64,000 nucleotides of DNA from Heterohyrax brucei (GCA_028571685.1 CM053141.1:71161833-71225832); one strand, 5' to 3'; shown: positions 1 to 62,457, counted from the stretch's first letter. A program made the numbers and translations. The notes: generated from the letters alone by a model not told the origin.

Positions 1-92
1 CATAAGGTTTTCAAGTTGTAGCTGGCAGATTTGAACTGCTGACCTTTGGGTTAGAGCAATAGCACTTAACCACTGTACCACCAGGGCTTCTT
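1..92 (-). repeat. AfroSINE, cut by window start
   Basis: Reverse complement of the AfroSINE head. It shows the antisense B-box region (GGCAGATTTGAACTGCTGACC) and the antisense 5' end (ACCACCAGGGCTTC). Confidence 0.85.
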
Positions 93-364
93 TTCACCAC
101 CTAGGGACTCATTATTAAATCTACTAGGCACTAGTAAATGTGAGCTGTGAATAAATAGATGTGATTTGTATGCCCAAATTTCCAAGTATTCAGTTAAATA
201 ATGCAAGCATTACATATGAGAGCCACTTCTAAATGTTAACATCACTATATGTTAATGATGGGTAACATGGGGTGTGAGCACATGTTAATATATTTGACTT
301 TTTTTGCAGTGAAGCCTTCATAAATGTAAGTGGCTGAAGACTACCCAGGTGTTTCCCTTTTGCT

Positions 365-750
365 CATAATTTGCTCTCAGCTTCCCAAACTGTGTCTTCC
401 CTGTCATTTCAGTTAGTGCCCAGTTGCTCAGGTCTAAAATCTAGGTGTATTTCTTGTAGCCTCTCTTCAAAATGTCATTCTACCCAATGCAGTTTTTCAG
501 AAACTTCTCCTAGTTCTGTTGGCAAAACACTCCTCAAATCTACAAACACCCTCTCCAAACCACCACTACCTCTTACCTTGTCTGTGCTGGTAGCCTTCTA
601 ACTATCTCCCTGCTTCCAGTCTTGCCTACATATAGTCCACTGGCCACAGATCAGTTAGAAGGATCTTTCTAAAAATGTAAATCAAATCATATACTACCCC
701 TCTGTATAATACAGGTTGAATACATATTTGTTGAATGAATAAGCCAGTCA
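365..750 (+). repeat. L2 LINE 3' portion
   Basis: Resembles the recalled L2 3' consensus: TTGCTCAGGTCTAAAATC, then CTCCCTGCTTCCAGTCTTGC, and at the end ATATTTGTTGAATGAATAAG, the typical L2 terminus. Any open frame here is an L2 relic. Confidence 0.6.
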
Positions 751-944
751 GACAGAGATGACAGGGAATGATGGGTTTGGCTGTGGAAAGATCAACATGG
801 CAGGAAGGGGGAACTCTAAAGAGGCTCAGAGAGCCCAGATTATGGTAGAGGCTGAAGTCATTGTGTGAAATGTTCTTTGCTCTGAAGACCTGAGCATGTA
901 ACTCTACTTCTGCTCATGGGTCTCCTCTGAGCACTTTACAGCTT

Positions 945-1530
945 CTTCTTGTTATTGTTAGGAACCGTCTAGTCCGTTCTGGCTCCTAGCAGCCCTATGT
1001 ACAGCAGAAGGAAACACTGCCAGGTCCTTCACCATCCTCACTTCGCAGTCATGGGTTTGTTTGAGCTCATTATTCTAGCCACTGTGACAGTCTATCCCCT
1101 TGAGGGTCTTCCTCTCTTTCATGGACCGAGTGCTTTGTCAGGCATGATGTTCTCCTCTGGGGACTAATTCCTCCTGGTAATATGTTCAAAATACATGAGA
1201 CGAGACAAGACGAGAGATGAAATCTCACCGTCTTTGCTTCTGAAAAGCATTCCAGCTATATACTTCTTCAAAGACAAATTTGTGCTTTCTTCTGGCAGTC
1301 GATGGTATATTTAATATTCTTCTTCAACACAATGATTCAAAGACATCAATTCTTCTTTGGTCTTCCTTATTCATTGTCCAGCTTTCCCATGCATGTGAAA
1401 CGACTGAAAGTACCGTAGCTTGGGTCAGGCCCACCTTAATTCTCAAACTGACACCTTTGCTTTTTAATACATTTAAAAGATCTTTTTCATCAAGTGTGCC
1501 CCTTCACAGATTACCTAAAGGCTAACCAAG
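945..1530 (-). mobile_element. RTE (BovB-type) LINE 3' fragment, antisense
   Basis: Begins with the antisense form of the shared RTE/AfroSINE tail (TTGTTAGGAACCGTCTAGTC) and continues into antisense reverse transcriptase C-terminal sequence. The same stretch recurs in sense at 39590-40080, allowing an internal comparison. Mutated; not coding-competent. Confidence 0.8.
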
Positions 1531-3042
1531 GTTTTTCCTTGGCATGGTTCCACTAAAGGTCAACCAAGGCCTTTCTTTGGCTGCCTAAATTTTAAACAGC
1601 TGCCCAGGTTTAATTAAAATTCTACAGTTATATCTGGAAAGGAGCCAGTTTCCAAGACAGATGTCTGACTGAAGAGAAGGTTTCTAACTGTGTTCCTGAG
1701 TCACATGCCTGGGTCCAGTGGGATAGACTCAAATGTCTGTGGTGACTTGAACTATTATTCTGTGATGTTAGCTCAGCTCAACGGCCTTGTTATAACCATT
1801 TGAGTGCTGAGTTTATCTGCTGACATTCATCTTAGAAGGAGATTCTAGATTTAAGTTTGCAGAGTTGTCCTGAGATTTGTAAGGATTGCCTGTGCATTCC
1901 CAAGAATCTTCTACAAGGTAATAAGCAACACAACACTTATTGTTATGATGTGAAACATCACAACTCATTTTAGGGATCATCAAGTGGTGACACCAAGGGT
2001 TCACATGGGGGCTTGTCGTTTGATCCACCAGAAGTTTCAGATGGCAGTTATCATTAATTCTTGTATTCCCTCCTTCCTGATAAGAAATCAGAACCTCAGA
2101 AACTGTCATTTTGTGAACAGACAGCTATTAAAAGCATATTAATAATCTATAGTGAGCATAGCATATGCCTTTTAAAGAGATTTGCAGCTTGCTTCTCTGT
2201 GATGAAGACACAGGACTTCTGCAGCCTAATTACAAAGCAGTCAAACAATTTAATTAATCTGGAAATCACTTTCTTAACAATAACTGCTTCTAAAATGAGG
2301 CACCCTGTGCAGCACTGTTAGGTAAAGTATCGTTTTGATGCACTGCTTACGTATTAGCCTTGCTATTTCCCCTGCGTATCATGCAGTTAATTACCTACCT
2401 AAGGCCTGGCTGCCGCTAAGGTTAACATTATCAGGTCAGAAACATCAGCTGGGAAACCAGCAATCTATAAAGTGTCCCAGCACTCAAACATGCAAGAGAC
2501 AGCAAATCCCTGGGAGCAGCAGGATTTGAGTTATAGGCAAATGCTGCACATATGGGCAGAGAATGAACTGGCACCCGTTTTCACCTGAGAGTCTCTCAGG
2601 TGTTGGTTTGCAGATGGGTGGATGTATGAGGAATGAAGGTCATGCCTAGGACGCAGGTTGCAATCTATGTTGCTTTCACATCCTGCAAAAGTACTTTGTG
2701 TGTCTGTGTGCATGTATGTGTATGCTGCAGTCAAAATGCCCCCAGTTCCTCATCTCTGAGTTAAGAACATGTAAGGTGTGCTTTCTAATTTGTTCTGCTC
2801 TAAATTAGCAGTGTTTTGATCACTGTATGACAGATTGTGTCACTAAGTCTTCAGAGACTAAGTTGATAACCTAGAAATTGATTTTTATTTCAAGGAAGAG
2901 CAAGCACTCCGAAGATTGACTTCCACCTATCTAATCTGCTAATCTCGTAACTTCTCCCTACAGAAAATTAAGACATGTTTTGTAGGAAATGACACAAAAA
3001 TCTGCAGAACGCTCATGTGGCTTTTTCCACTCCTCCACCACA

Positions 3043-3216
3043 GTGGAAACTCTGGTAACATAGTGGTTAAGTGCTACAGCTGCTAACCAAAAAGTTGGCA
3101 GTTCGAATCCGCCTGGTGCTCCATGGAAACTACGGGAGGCAGTTCTGCTCTGTGCTATAGGGTTGCTATGAGTTGGAATCTACTGGACGGCAGTGGGTTT
3201 GATTTAGGTTTGGTTT
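3043..3216 (+). repeat. AfroSINE, near full length
   Basis: tRNA-related head with B box (GCAGTTCGAATCCGCC) and the tail CTATGAGTTGGAATCTACTG, ending in a GTTTG-rich stretch. Confidence 0.92.
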
Positions 3217-3517
3217 ACCACCACAGTGCCAGTTTTCTCTCAGAATTTTCCTGTCTGGAACCTTTAGTTACATTTATCTTGTATTTCTTCATTACTTATT
3301 TCTAATCCAATGCTGACAGTGGTTGAATTGTTCTGTAACATGCCCTTGATAATCCTTCTTTAGTCTAGTTCCCCACTGTTGCCACCTCTCTGTTCACCCA
3401 GTACGCTCATGCCCAGTTGTAACCTCAGCCTCTCTCCCTTGCTTCTGTTGTTCTTAGTTGTTATGGAGTCGATTCTGACTCCCTTGTTTCTAAACCACTC
3501 TTATTGCCTCCCACTAA

Positions 3518-3700
3518 AAAACAGTTGCTATCTAGTTATCCAACTCGTGGTGACTTCACATGTGTGAGAGCAGAACTGTGTTCCATCGAGTTTTTAGTGG
3601 CTGATTTTTTAGGAGCAGGTGGCCAGGGCTTGCTTTCAGGGTATCTCCAGGTAGACTAGAATCTCTAAACTTTTGATTGGCAACCAAGAACATTTACACT
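3518..3700 (-). repeat. Second afrotherian SINE family
   Basis: Shares the block GGCTGATTTTTTAGGAGCAG with other copies near 43430 and 48465, which read GGCTGATTTTTGGAAGTAG and GGCTGATTTTGGAAGTAC. Confidence 0.6.
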
Positions 3701-3964
3701 TGCATCACCTGGGGACTCCAAGGCCTCCCACTAGTTAGTGCCCATAAACATAATTCACAGCTCCTTGGCTTTGTGATTCCAAATTCTTTGCTACCAGAGA
3801 GCTTGTACCCACCTCAGTGACCTATTGTGGTTGTGTTATTTTTGACCCTCTTCCTAAAGTTCCCTTCCCTTTCTCATTTTATCTAAAGCCAGCTGAACTG
3901 CCCTGCAATGAAGCTAAAGTCACTTGTCCCTAAGGATTTACCAGGTATCATAGCCCACATAGGA

Positions 3965-4094
3965 GGCCTGGTGGCTGCTAACTGAAAGCTCGGCAGTTGT
4001 TCCTGGAAAACACTATGGGGCAGTTCTACTGTGTCCTGTAGGGTTGCCATGAGTTGTAATTGACTAGATAACAATGAATTTGGTTGGTTGGCTA
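3965..4094 (+). repeat. AfroSINE with deleted head
   Basis: CCTGGTGGCTGCTAACTGAA runs directly into the body, so the usual GTAGTGGTTAAGTGCTACG part is missing. The tail ends GAATTTGGTTGG. Confidence 0.85.
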
Positions 4095-4639
4095 ACCTAC
4101 TTGATCTCATTTTATGCCCCATGGCCCATAGAGCCTTTTTGAGAGTTCACTTGGGTGCTGCAGTATAGTCTTTTTTTTCCCCCCCTCTTACTATTTAGCT
4201 TTTCAGTCTGACATGAAACAGGAAAAAGATCAATAATTAGTAAACCACTAGAAATGACTCTGTAGTCTGGTAGTTGAAGCTGTGGGAATTCGGCTTGGTT
4301 TTACTGCAGTGGAAGAATAGATGAGAAGAGAACTAGGAACATTTTCAGTTATGTCTGGAGAGGTAGCCCAAGATGGAAAGGCACAATTGAAAGTACAGAA
4401 ATGGTTAATGTTAGCCTTGAATTTTTTTTAAGAACAGAGTTAAATTAATCCTATCTCTGTAACTGTATCTCTGCTAACTCATCCACAGGTGACAAGTCAC
4501 CGTCCATTGTAAGATTTTAGGGACTCCTGGGGATCACTTATTAAAATCTCAAAAACGGGAGGGATTTTGAGGTAATTGTGTCTCCCATCTTCAGATCTTT
4601 AAAAATATTTAAAGCATTCTCCCTACCTAACCATGCTTG

Positions 4640-4825
4640 GTAAAGCAGAGGGTGAGTGAGAAAGAGGAAGACCCTCAACAAGATGAATGGACACAGTGGC
4701 TACAAAAATGGGCTGAAGCATGACAACGTGATTGTGGGTATGGCACAGGACCAGGCACTGTTTCCTTCTGATGTGCGTAGGGCACTATGAGCCATGACAG
4801 ACTCAATGGCACCTCACAACAACAA
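4640..4825 (+). mobile_element. RTE LINE 3' end
   Basis: Encodes the terminal RTE residues, seen as AAAGAGGAAGACCCTCAACA and GACACAGTGGCTACAAAAATG, and ends in an (ACA) tail near ACAACAACAACC. It parallels 40300-40490 and 17400-17590. Confidence 0.8.
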
Positions 4826-5017
4826 CCCTAATTGTTTCAGTTGATATCACTGTAATCCCCAGATATAGTATTCACCTTACAAAAAACAGAGGGTTTAGAA
4901 TTTGGTGCCAGGTTTCCTAAGACTTACTGTTTCACTCTAAGTGGGTAGGGTAGAAAGAGTTGTTCGTGAAATGCCTTTCCCTCGCGCAGTCAGTTGTTTT
5001 GTTGCTCCTAATAATTT

Positions 5018-5171
5018 ACTGGTACCCGTTGCCATCAGGCTGATTCTAGCACCGGTGGACTCTGTAGGACGGGGTAGAGCTGCCCGTTAGACTGTCCAGG
5101 GAGTACCTGGTAGATCTGAACTGCTGACTTTTTGGTTAGCAGCCAGTGCTTTTATCTGGGACCAGGGCTCC
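5018..5171 (-). repeat. AfroSINE
   Basis: Antisense copy: GAACTGCTGACTTTTTGGTT followed by AGCAGCCAGTGC and ACCAGGGCTC. Confidence 0.85.
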
Positions 5172-6972
5172 ATATTTTCTAGTAGTTTGTTCTATTTGGG
5201 ATGTGAGCAAAGTGAGCCTTTTCCCCTAAATCAAAATCTATACCCAAATTCTGGCATTAGATTTTTCTCTTTAGGAAACAAAATATTTAGCCACCTTGAA
5301 AGCATCAAGACCTTTGAAAGGTGACGAGTAAAGTACAGGCTATAATGGATGAGTGCTAGGAAGGTTGAAAGAATTTAGCCACATGGATAAGTGGACAGAA
5401 AGAATTGAGAATTACTGGATGGCAAAAGTAGAATGTGTTTCTCTGGGATCCCAAAGGACAACAGATGCAAAGGCGTGATAAATTTCATTGCAGCAGGGCA
5501 AAAAAAATGCTTCTTGATTCCTTCTATAAAGAAATAAGCTTCTCAGCGCTTCCTAGTTAAATGGCTTTGATTGTGCTGTCTGTCATAAAGTTAATGGCAT
5601 CTGTTGCAAACATCACTCTAAAATTTGCAACCTTAAGGTAATTGAAAAATTTCAGCAGCAAATATAGCCACTCTGGAATTCCTCAATAGCACTAAACTTA
5701 CCTTCCTTAATGTGTTAGTCTATTCTTTTTGCAGCCAGGTAATAAATTGTTGACCTTTACAGCCAGGTACTGGCTTGAAACTGAAGACTTGCATTCCGTA
5801 CACCTAATTACAGTTGTCACTGTTATTAAGAAGCTAGTAATGTGGCAGCTGGCTTGCTGCTAAGGAGTGGACCTACCATCCTGATTTATTTTTCCCATTT
5901 TTCAAGAACAGGATTAGTTTGCAGTCTTACCCTTTCTCCTTATTTAAGCCACTTACAGCCCTGTGTGGTCCTCAGACAATTCAGCCAATATAATTAAACA
6001 TGCAGAGGGAAGCAAGGTGGTCTGGATTATTGTGAACTTTCCCTTGCCAGCTGCCTGCCAAGCTTTCTCCATCATCAGCAGCAGGTTGAGTGGTCGTCTC
6101 TACAAACGAACAAGGCCCCCCTGAGGAGCTGCCCTTTCTATATAGCAAGCAGTCACTGCTACACAGGCCAAGGAGAAGACAGCTTCCTGAGCTGCCGTTT
6201 GTCCGGGGCTCAGGGAAAAGGCACTCTGCCATTTAAGGCTGCCTGGCAGTCATGGTCCAGCTGCTTAGGAGCAGAGGGATTGTTGAAGAAGATTCTGACA
6301 CAGGGTAGTTCTTCTGGGCCATACGGCCAATGCTGAGATAGACCTGTGTCATTTTAGAAATAGGCCTGGACTGCTTTGTTCCTTGCAGTATCTTACCACC
6401 AGTTCTGGTACAGTCACCTTTCAAACATGTATTTTGAAATACAAGTATCTTATTTTTGAGACCTCAGCTTCAATAAACCAAAAACCAATCCAGCTGCTAT
6501 CGAGTTAGTTCAAAATCAGATTTCATAGACACCTTTAAATAAAAAGGAAGTACTAAGGCTGCCTCCCTAAAATAGAAGACACCCTGAGACTCCCCCCTCC
6601 TCCCCAACCAATTGAATGCATATGCTTACCATCTACTGTATTGTTTGAAATGTTCACATCTGGAAGGTAACAGCCGAGACATTTGTATATTCAGTATTCT
6701 ATGGGACTGGAATATTTGGATTACTAAATGCATGGAGAACTGCTTGTTGGTGAGAGAAGTGATTATGTTACTCCTGTCCTGGGCATGCTTGGAAAGCTGT
6801 ACTGGAACTCAAGCACCTTGGAACCTCCTTACAGATGATACTGAATCATCCCAGGAGGTCTGGCACATTACGGAAGTGTAAAGAAACTATTATAACTAGG
6901 AGAAGATTCTTGAAACAGGTAATGATACAAAAAGATAATAATGTTACAAATTTTCTTCCTTTCTTTCTACAG

Positions 6973-56206
<49,234 letters not shown>

Positions 56207-56978
56207 GTTAGAGCACAAATGCTTTAATTTTGCTAATGCACAAGAAATAATGTCTATGTGGAGCGTGCTGAGCCTGTTGTTTGTCTTGTTTTTACATAGG
56301 AAACATCTGTCAGTTGATGTAGGACATGACTACAACACATTATAGCAATTTTTTTTTTCCTGCAGAGCAGTAGATATATTAGGAGAATTTACTGTCTTTG
56401 TTTCATTGTTTGTTTGTTTTTTCAAAGGAGACGTTATTCATAATTTGTTTCAATAAGCAAAACTCCACTGCAAGAAAACCTCAAGAGCACATGCAAATCT
56501 TCTGTCCTGAAAAACATGCATGTTAAATAACTTGAAGCAGGATTAGAGATGAGGAGGTCTTTAAAAAATGCATTTATCTGTGTATTCCATAAGGATTTGA
56601 CTCAGCAAGTTACTACTCACAGACTTTAAAATGGGTTATCAGTACTCAGACTAATTACCAGAAATGAGTGCCTGGGGTTGAAGCCTGCTGTCCTACCGTG
56701 GTGATCAGCACTGTGGACCAAGAACGAGAAATTAAAAACCACTACCTTTCAAGATGAAAGAGATAGTAGACTTATTTCTTGCTAACTATTCCTGATAATT
56801 CTGTTACCAGTTTTTTTGTGTCTGCCTCTCTTCTTTCTTTTATTCCTTACAGACTGAATGGTCAGACATAGAGATGGCTCTGTATCTGCACAGGATGTGA
56901 ATTTATCTAAATAACACGTAAATATTAAACAAAAACAGACAGACAGACACACACTCTGCAGGCAGTATGCATCAGGTG

Positions 56979-57118
56979 TCCCTTGGTACAAACACTTATG
57001 CACTTGGCCACTAACTCTAAAAGGTTGATGGTTCTAGTCTACCTGGTGGTACTTTGAAAGAAAGATCTGGCAATCTGCCTCTGAAAAATCAGACATTGAA
57101 AGTCCTGTGGAGCATATA
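56979..57118 (+). repeat. AfroSINE-variant, degraded
   Basis: CTAACTCTAAAAGGTTGATG, ATCTGGCAATCTGCCTCTGA. Confidence 0.65.
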
Positions 57119-57386
57119 GGTTGTGGTGTTTATGGTTTTCACTCAGTGTTTTTGATTTCTTGATGGACTGTTTACTCTGAACTGTTTCCAATTTTAATAG
57201 AAATGTCAGAAAATATTGAAGAAATAATAATTCCTCATTTTTCCCCACCAAAAAAAAAAAAAAAAAAGAATATTAGCAACAACTCTAAGTCTTTATATAC
57301 TCGTTTTGCTCACAAGTGACTCTGTTGAAGGATGCTGCTCTTGCTTATATAGGAAGCACTGTGTGTTATGATGAGGCATTAGAGGA

Positions 57387-57605
57387 GGGCTCAGCAAACG
57401 ACTGGCACTAGAGCCAAATCCAGCTACTGAGTGTTTTTATAAATAAAGTTTTATTGAAACACAACAACGCCCATTCATTTACATGTTGCCAGTGACTGTT
57501 TTAATGTTACAGTGGTCAAGTTGTGTAGTCCCAACAGATGCTATGAACTATAAAACTTAAAATACTATTTACCTGGCCCGTTATGGAAGAGTTTTCCCAA
57601 CCCTA
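57387..57605. mobile_element. hAT-like MITE, decayed
   Basis: GGGCTCAGCAAACGACTGGC, AAATAAAGTTTTATTGAAAC and CTGGCCCGTTATGGAAGAGT match a recalled eutherian MER DNA-transposon consensus (CAGGGGTCGGCAAAC type). Family name not certain. Confidence 0.6.
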
Positions 57606-57737
57606 CATTTGAGATTCCAGGAAGGCTTAAGCTGCGTACTCAGCTGGGAAAAGCGAAGTTGAATCTCTTACTAGCATAGCGTGTACCTTTTTGCCTGTTT
57701 GGATGAGTGATCTTTAACTCAGAAAACCATTAATAAC

Positions 57738-57965
57738 TTGGAGGTTAAGAGCACAAACTCAGGAATCAGATGTGGCTGGGCCGCTGTGGGCAGTTGCTTC
57801 CCTTTCCATTTCTCATTTTTTTATCTCCAAAATGGGGCTTGTAGTACTTTCCCACAGGACTGTTGTGAGGATAAAAAGAGTTAATCCATGTAAGGTGCGC
57901 AGACCCAGGCCTGGTCCTGCTGCTGCTGCTCCTAGTAGTGTTCTTAATTTGTTACATGTTTCATT
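57738..57965 (+). repeat. MIR SINE
   Basis: GGTTAAGAGCACAAACTCAG through ACTGTTGTGAGGATAAAAAG in consensus order. Confidence 0.8.
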
Positions 57966-58350
57966 CATCCTTTAGCCTTTGAGCATATGAAACATAGAAA
58001 TAGTGGTGGTGCCTGAAACTTTTCAGCTGACTGAACTCTCAACAGACTCTTCTTCTGTGTATCTCCCCAGCCCACTGGTTTCCTGCTTGTCTGCAGTGAC
58101 TAGCAAACTTGTTATTCCCCACTCTATCTGGCCTGCAGTCAGATTTGTTTTATGGTTCAAGAAACACATGTAACTGTCAAAAAGTATGTGTCAAGGCTGT
58201 ATATGGGCTGAATTTTGAGGAGTGATTTTTACTCACTTGAGCCCAGTATAGAAATCAGTGGCATTTTGTGTCTGTCATGAAATAATACCATTATCCATTT
58301 TATACATCTTACTCACCTATCCCAGAAAAATTTTGTCTTATAATGTGACT

Positions 58351-58495
58351 GGAGCCGTGTGGTACAGTGATTAACAGCTTGGCAGGTAACCTAAAGGTCA
58401 GCAGTTGGAATCCACCAGCTACTCTCTGGGAGCCTTATGAGGCAGTTCTACTCTGTCCTGTATGAGTTGGAATTGACTTGATGGCAGTCAGTATA
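58351..58495 (+). repeat. AfroSINE
   Basis: GAGCCGTGTGGTACAGTGAT head, GAGTTGGAATTGACTTGATG tail. Confidence 0.9.
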
Positions 58496-59289
58496 GGTAC
58501 AGTGTGACTTGAAATACATTCGAATGGGTCCACCCCTTCTAAAGGAGACTCACAGGTTCCCTTCAGTATTCAAGCGTCAGTTTGGAGAATTTTCCCACTT
58601 CCTACTCTGCTTTTATTGTCTTCCTCCACATCCTTGAAATCTTGACTGGGCTTGATTTACTGAGACAGGACTCTAATGATGTCAGCACAGTCATGTATCC
58701 ACATATCATATGCTGCAAATTATTTCTCTGCACATTTTCTCCTTCACTGCTACTTTTGGTCTTTTCAGGGTTTGACAGTTTGAGGAAATAATCCCTTAGG
58801 AAAAGCCCAAAGGAGGCATTTAAAAGACCTTGCCCAAGCCCTTAGTGTTGTCGAGTTCTGCTTGGAAAGCAGTCAGTTCTAATGTGACAGGTCCCACTAG
58901 GGCCCTGAGAATGTGGCTGAGAATCCCACAGGCCTGCCATGCTGCTTCCAAGGACAGCAGTTTGTGTTTGATGCATATTTAGCAGGCAAAATAATGCACC
59001 ATGAAAATGTGTGAATGCGCATTTGCCTAAGAGACGAGAGAGGCTGAGAACAGGGGTGTGGAGAACATAATGGATGTTTAAGAAACTTCCATGAAAGGAG
59101 AGAAAAACTCAAGGGAGAGTTTTAATGCCAAAGCATAACTTGCAGTTTGGGTGCATGTCCTTCAACTATACTTTTGAACTTTTAGAGTATTAAGTGGCAG
59201 CCTGGCTCATCAGTCTTGAGAGCTACTCACGTGTGACTAGCACCTATGCACCAGCTGGGAAGCTGTCAGTAGCTTCTTCCTCAGTTTCC

Positions 59290-59710
59290 TACTGTCTTGG
59301 ATTCCTAGGGCTGCCAAAACCAAATACCACAAAGTAGATGACTTTAGAGAAGAGAAATTTATGTTCTCAGTTCTCAGTTTTAGAAACTAGGAGTCTGAGT
59401 TCAGAGCATGACCGTGCTCTCTGTCTGCTCTAGGGGAAGATTATTTCTCATCTCTTCCAGCTTCTGGTGTTCCTTGACTGGTAGTTACATTGTTGTATGG
59501 TTTGGTCCCCTTGTGTATGAGTCTGTGTATCTGTTCTCCCCTTTTCTAAGACTGCAAGGATTAGGAATAGGACTCACCCTACTCTGGTTTGATTTCACTG
59601 GTAATATCCTCAAAGAAAGATGCTTTTTCCCATAATATGGTCACAGTCCTAGGTACAGGGATTAGGACTTCAGCATAACTTTTGGAGAGACAGTTCAATC
59701 CCTAACAGCT
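59290..59710. repeat. Old interspersed repeat, copy 4
   Basis: GGGCTGCCAAAACCAAATAC opening, ACAGTTCAATCCCTAACA end. Confidence 0.6.
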
Positions 59711-61639
59711 ACTCTATGAATGTAGGTGTGTTACATGATCTCACAGGGTCATTGTGGAGAGTATGTGTGAAAGTGTTTGGGAGAGTATCCCATATGTTGG
59801 CTTAATGCATAGTAGGAGCTCCAGAAACACAGTGTCCATTCCCTTCCCTTCCCTTCTTTTCCCTTCATTGGACATTTTTATGATCAGAGCTGTCATTTGT
59901 AGGATTCCTGTCTCTGGTGATTTTTGTTTGACTCACATTGCCATCAGTTATATTTGACAAAGAGTTTAGTCCAGGAATAATTTTTCCTGTTTGTCCTTTT
60001 AATTCTTTCTTTCCACTTCTCTCCAAAAGTGCATGAGAAACAGGGCTCAGTGATAGCCACCTCTTCTCAGTGGGATACAAATGCCAAAGGCCAGGAAATG
60101 TGAGTTGCATCAGTAATAAGCTATGACTCCTTGGGGATGGTTCATTGGTCATTGTCCACAGAGGTGACGCCAAGACTGTAACTGACTTGGGTCCCAAAGC
60201 ATAGTAGGCAGGGGATTGAAAAACCAACACTGGATATGGCCTGAAAATGTGTTCAGGCCTTTGGCACTAGAGAAACTGAGTTTTTCTGGGTAAAGCTGAG
60301 CAACCTTAGAGTGTTGGAGCTGTCATTTGATGTGATGGCATGAACAGTAGATGAAGTGTCAGGCATTGTGGTAGAGTGGAACCATCGCTGGACTAGTCCA
60401 GAGATTTGTGGGGGGACCACCAACATAGGACTTGAGTTCTTGAACCTCAGTGCTGTGATCATTTAAGTCCTTATAGCCATATGCTCAGCATCTCTAGTGA
60501 ACAGGCTAGAAGAAAATGACACAGACAGCTGTGTCTGGGGACATTGGTTGGGGCTGTATGAGAGCCAGAATGCATGGTGGACTGGGGTCAGGCCATGTAG
60601 AGGTGCTGTGAGCACCACAGCAGGAATCAGGTGTTAGCTTCATTCCCTGGTGTTGGCAGTTGTGAATCCTCTGCAGACTGACGGAAAAGCGATGGTAGAG
60701 TAGGGCCCAAACTAAAAAGTGCTCTTTCTTCATGGGGCATGTGCGACTGTAGCACTGGGGACATGCCTGGGTGTTTTTAGACAGAACTAGGTACAGACCC
60801 TCGAATTCTTACTCTCTGAGTGATGTATGTAGAATACTCTTCTACACATCTTTAGTTTTCGTGTCCAGAATTGGAGCTAATAAAGCCTACTTTGTGAAGT
60901 TATTTTTGGTGATTTAATTAAAGGAAGTCGGAAACCTATAACACATGGTGGAATACTTACTATAAAATTCACCCTCGGTCCATAGCTGGTGATGCTGGCG
61001 TGGTTGTGTTCAACATCTCACTTCCACATTATGCTACAAACATGTAAAAGGTCTTAGCGGGACCCTGGATAGGAAAAACGATTCTAATCAAATGCCTTGT
61101 GAAAGGACTTCTCTACTTTGCCCTTTTCCTTCCGTTCCATTCTTTTCAGAACACCAGATCCCTCTGGCTGAGTTTGGAGCTACAGCAGAGGCTGAGCCTG
61201 ATTCTAGAGGGGTCCAAGAGGGACAGAGCCTTCGCCACATCTCACTGAACCACACAGACAGCACCCCCCAACCGGGATCCACAACCCATTTTCAATTCAG
61301 CTGGCGTCTCTCATCCTACCCCCTGAGTACCACACAGAGGACAGGATGAAAGGCGTGGGTGACAGCTGCAGCAAAGAGGCATTTACATTACACCTAGAAG
61401 AGCATCTCCTGGCTGAGAGGCTGATTAGGCCCGGTATGGGTCTCGGAAGAAATCTCTTCCCGGTGTTTTTGCAGGATTGGTTCTTTGTTGTTTCCCTCAT
61501 CAATAGTAAATGTGACGGTGGCAGGAAGGGGGCCTGCCATAACTTTGTAGCATACACACCCGCTTCTCTTTACATGTGGTATAGTGTTCACGTTTTTGCT
61601 CTCCTTCAAAACATTCTTTAACATCACAAGCAAAAAAAC

Positions 61640-61770
61640 TCAAAGCAGCTGTCCTTGAGTTAGTTCGTACTCGCGAGGACCCCATGTGATTCAAAGTAGA
61701 ATGACCATCTGTAGGCTTTTCAAGGTTGTGACCTTTTGGAAGCAGATTGCTAGGCCTTTGTTCTATGGGT
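61640..61770 (-). repeat. Second afrotherian SINE family, fragment
   Basis: CAGCTGTCCTTGAGTTAGTT, TTTTGGAAGCAGATTGCTAG. Confidence 0.6.
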
Positions 61771-62302
61771 GTAAATAAAATTAAATACATCATTTCACTA
61801 AAATTGGGCTGTCATGCTAACCTGGCAACAAGGAGCCTATGACTTAGGACTTGTAATTGATTTTCATCACATGTGTTATAAATTTATCAGACAGGTTTGT
61901 CTGATGTTTCTTATTTAAGAATCTGTAGTTCACAGAATCTAATTCCTACCTTTCTTAGTTATCTAGTACTGCTAGAACAAAAATACCACAATTGGGTAAT
62001 TTTAACAAACAAAGGTATTTTCTCACAGTGTAGGAAGCTAGCAGAAGCCTGAATTCAGGGTGCTATCTCTAGGATAAGGTTTTCTGCTCAACTCTGGAAG
62101 AAGTTCCTTGTCTCTTCTGAGCTTCTGCTCATAGGCGATGTTCATGTGGCATGGCATGTTTTTCCCTTATCTCTCTGCTGATTGTGTGTTTAATCTCTTT
62201 CACATCTCAAAAGGAATGGGCTCAGGATATATCTTACAGTAATTCATCCTTATTGACATAACAATGACAGCCGATTCCCAAATGGGATTATATCCACAGG
62301 CA

Positions 62303-62457
62303 TTAACCATTTGCCACTGAGTTGCCTCTAACTCATAGTGGCCCTTCTAAACCGAGTACAACTGCCCCATAAAGTTTCCAAAGAGTAGCTGGTGGATTCA
62401 GCCTGCCAGCTTTTGGGTTAGCAGCTGAGCTGTTAACCACTGCATCATCAGGGCTCC
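62303..62457 (-). repeat. AfroSINE (cluster, 1 of 4)
   Basis: Antisense; CCACTGAGTTGCCTCTAACT to CATCAGGGCTCC. Confidence 0.88.

Larger units (their letters stand above)
1..6972. other. Upstream MAST4 intron (partial): L2, RTE, AfroSINEs and unique sequence
   Basis: No coding exon was recognised here. Contents: AfroSINE remnant (1-92), L2 piece (365-750), antisense RTE (945-1530), probable unique or conserved block (2100-2460), AfroSINEs (3043-3216 and 3965-4094), second-family SINE (3518-3700), RTE 3' end (4640-4825), antisense AfroSINE (5018-5171). The stretches 1560-2100, 2460-3040, 4100-4640 and 5180-6960 show nothing I can name. Confidence 0.7.

Noticed and set aside
3043-3216. AfroSINE heads as functional tRNA genes
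   Set aside because: The A- and B-box-like sequence is SINE-derived. The cloverleaf is not maintained and copies recur throughout.
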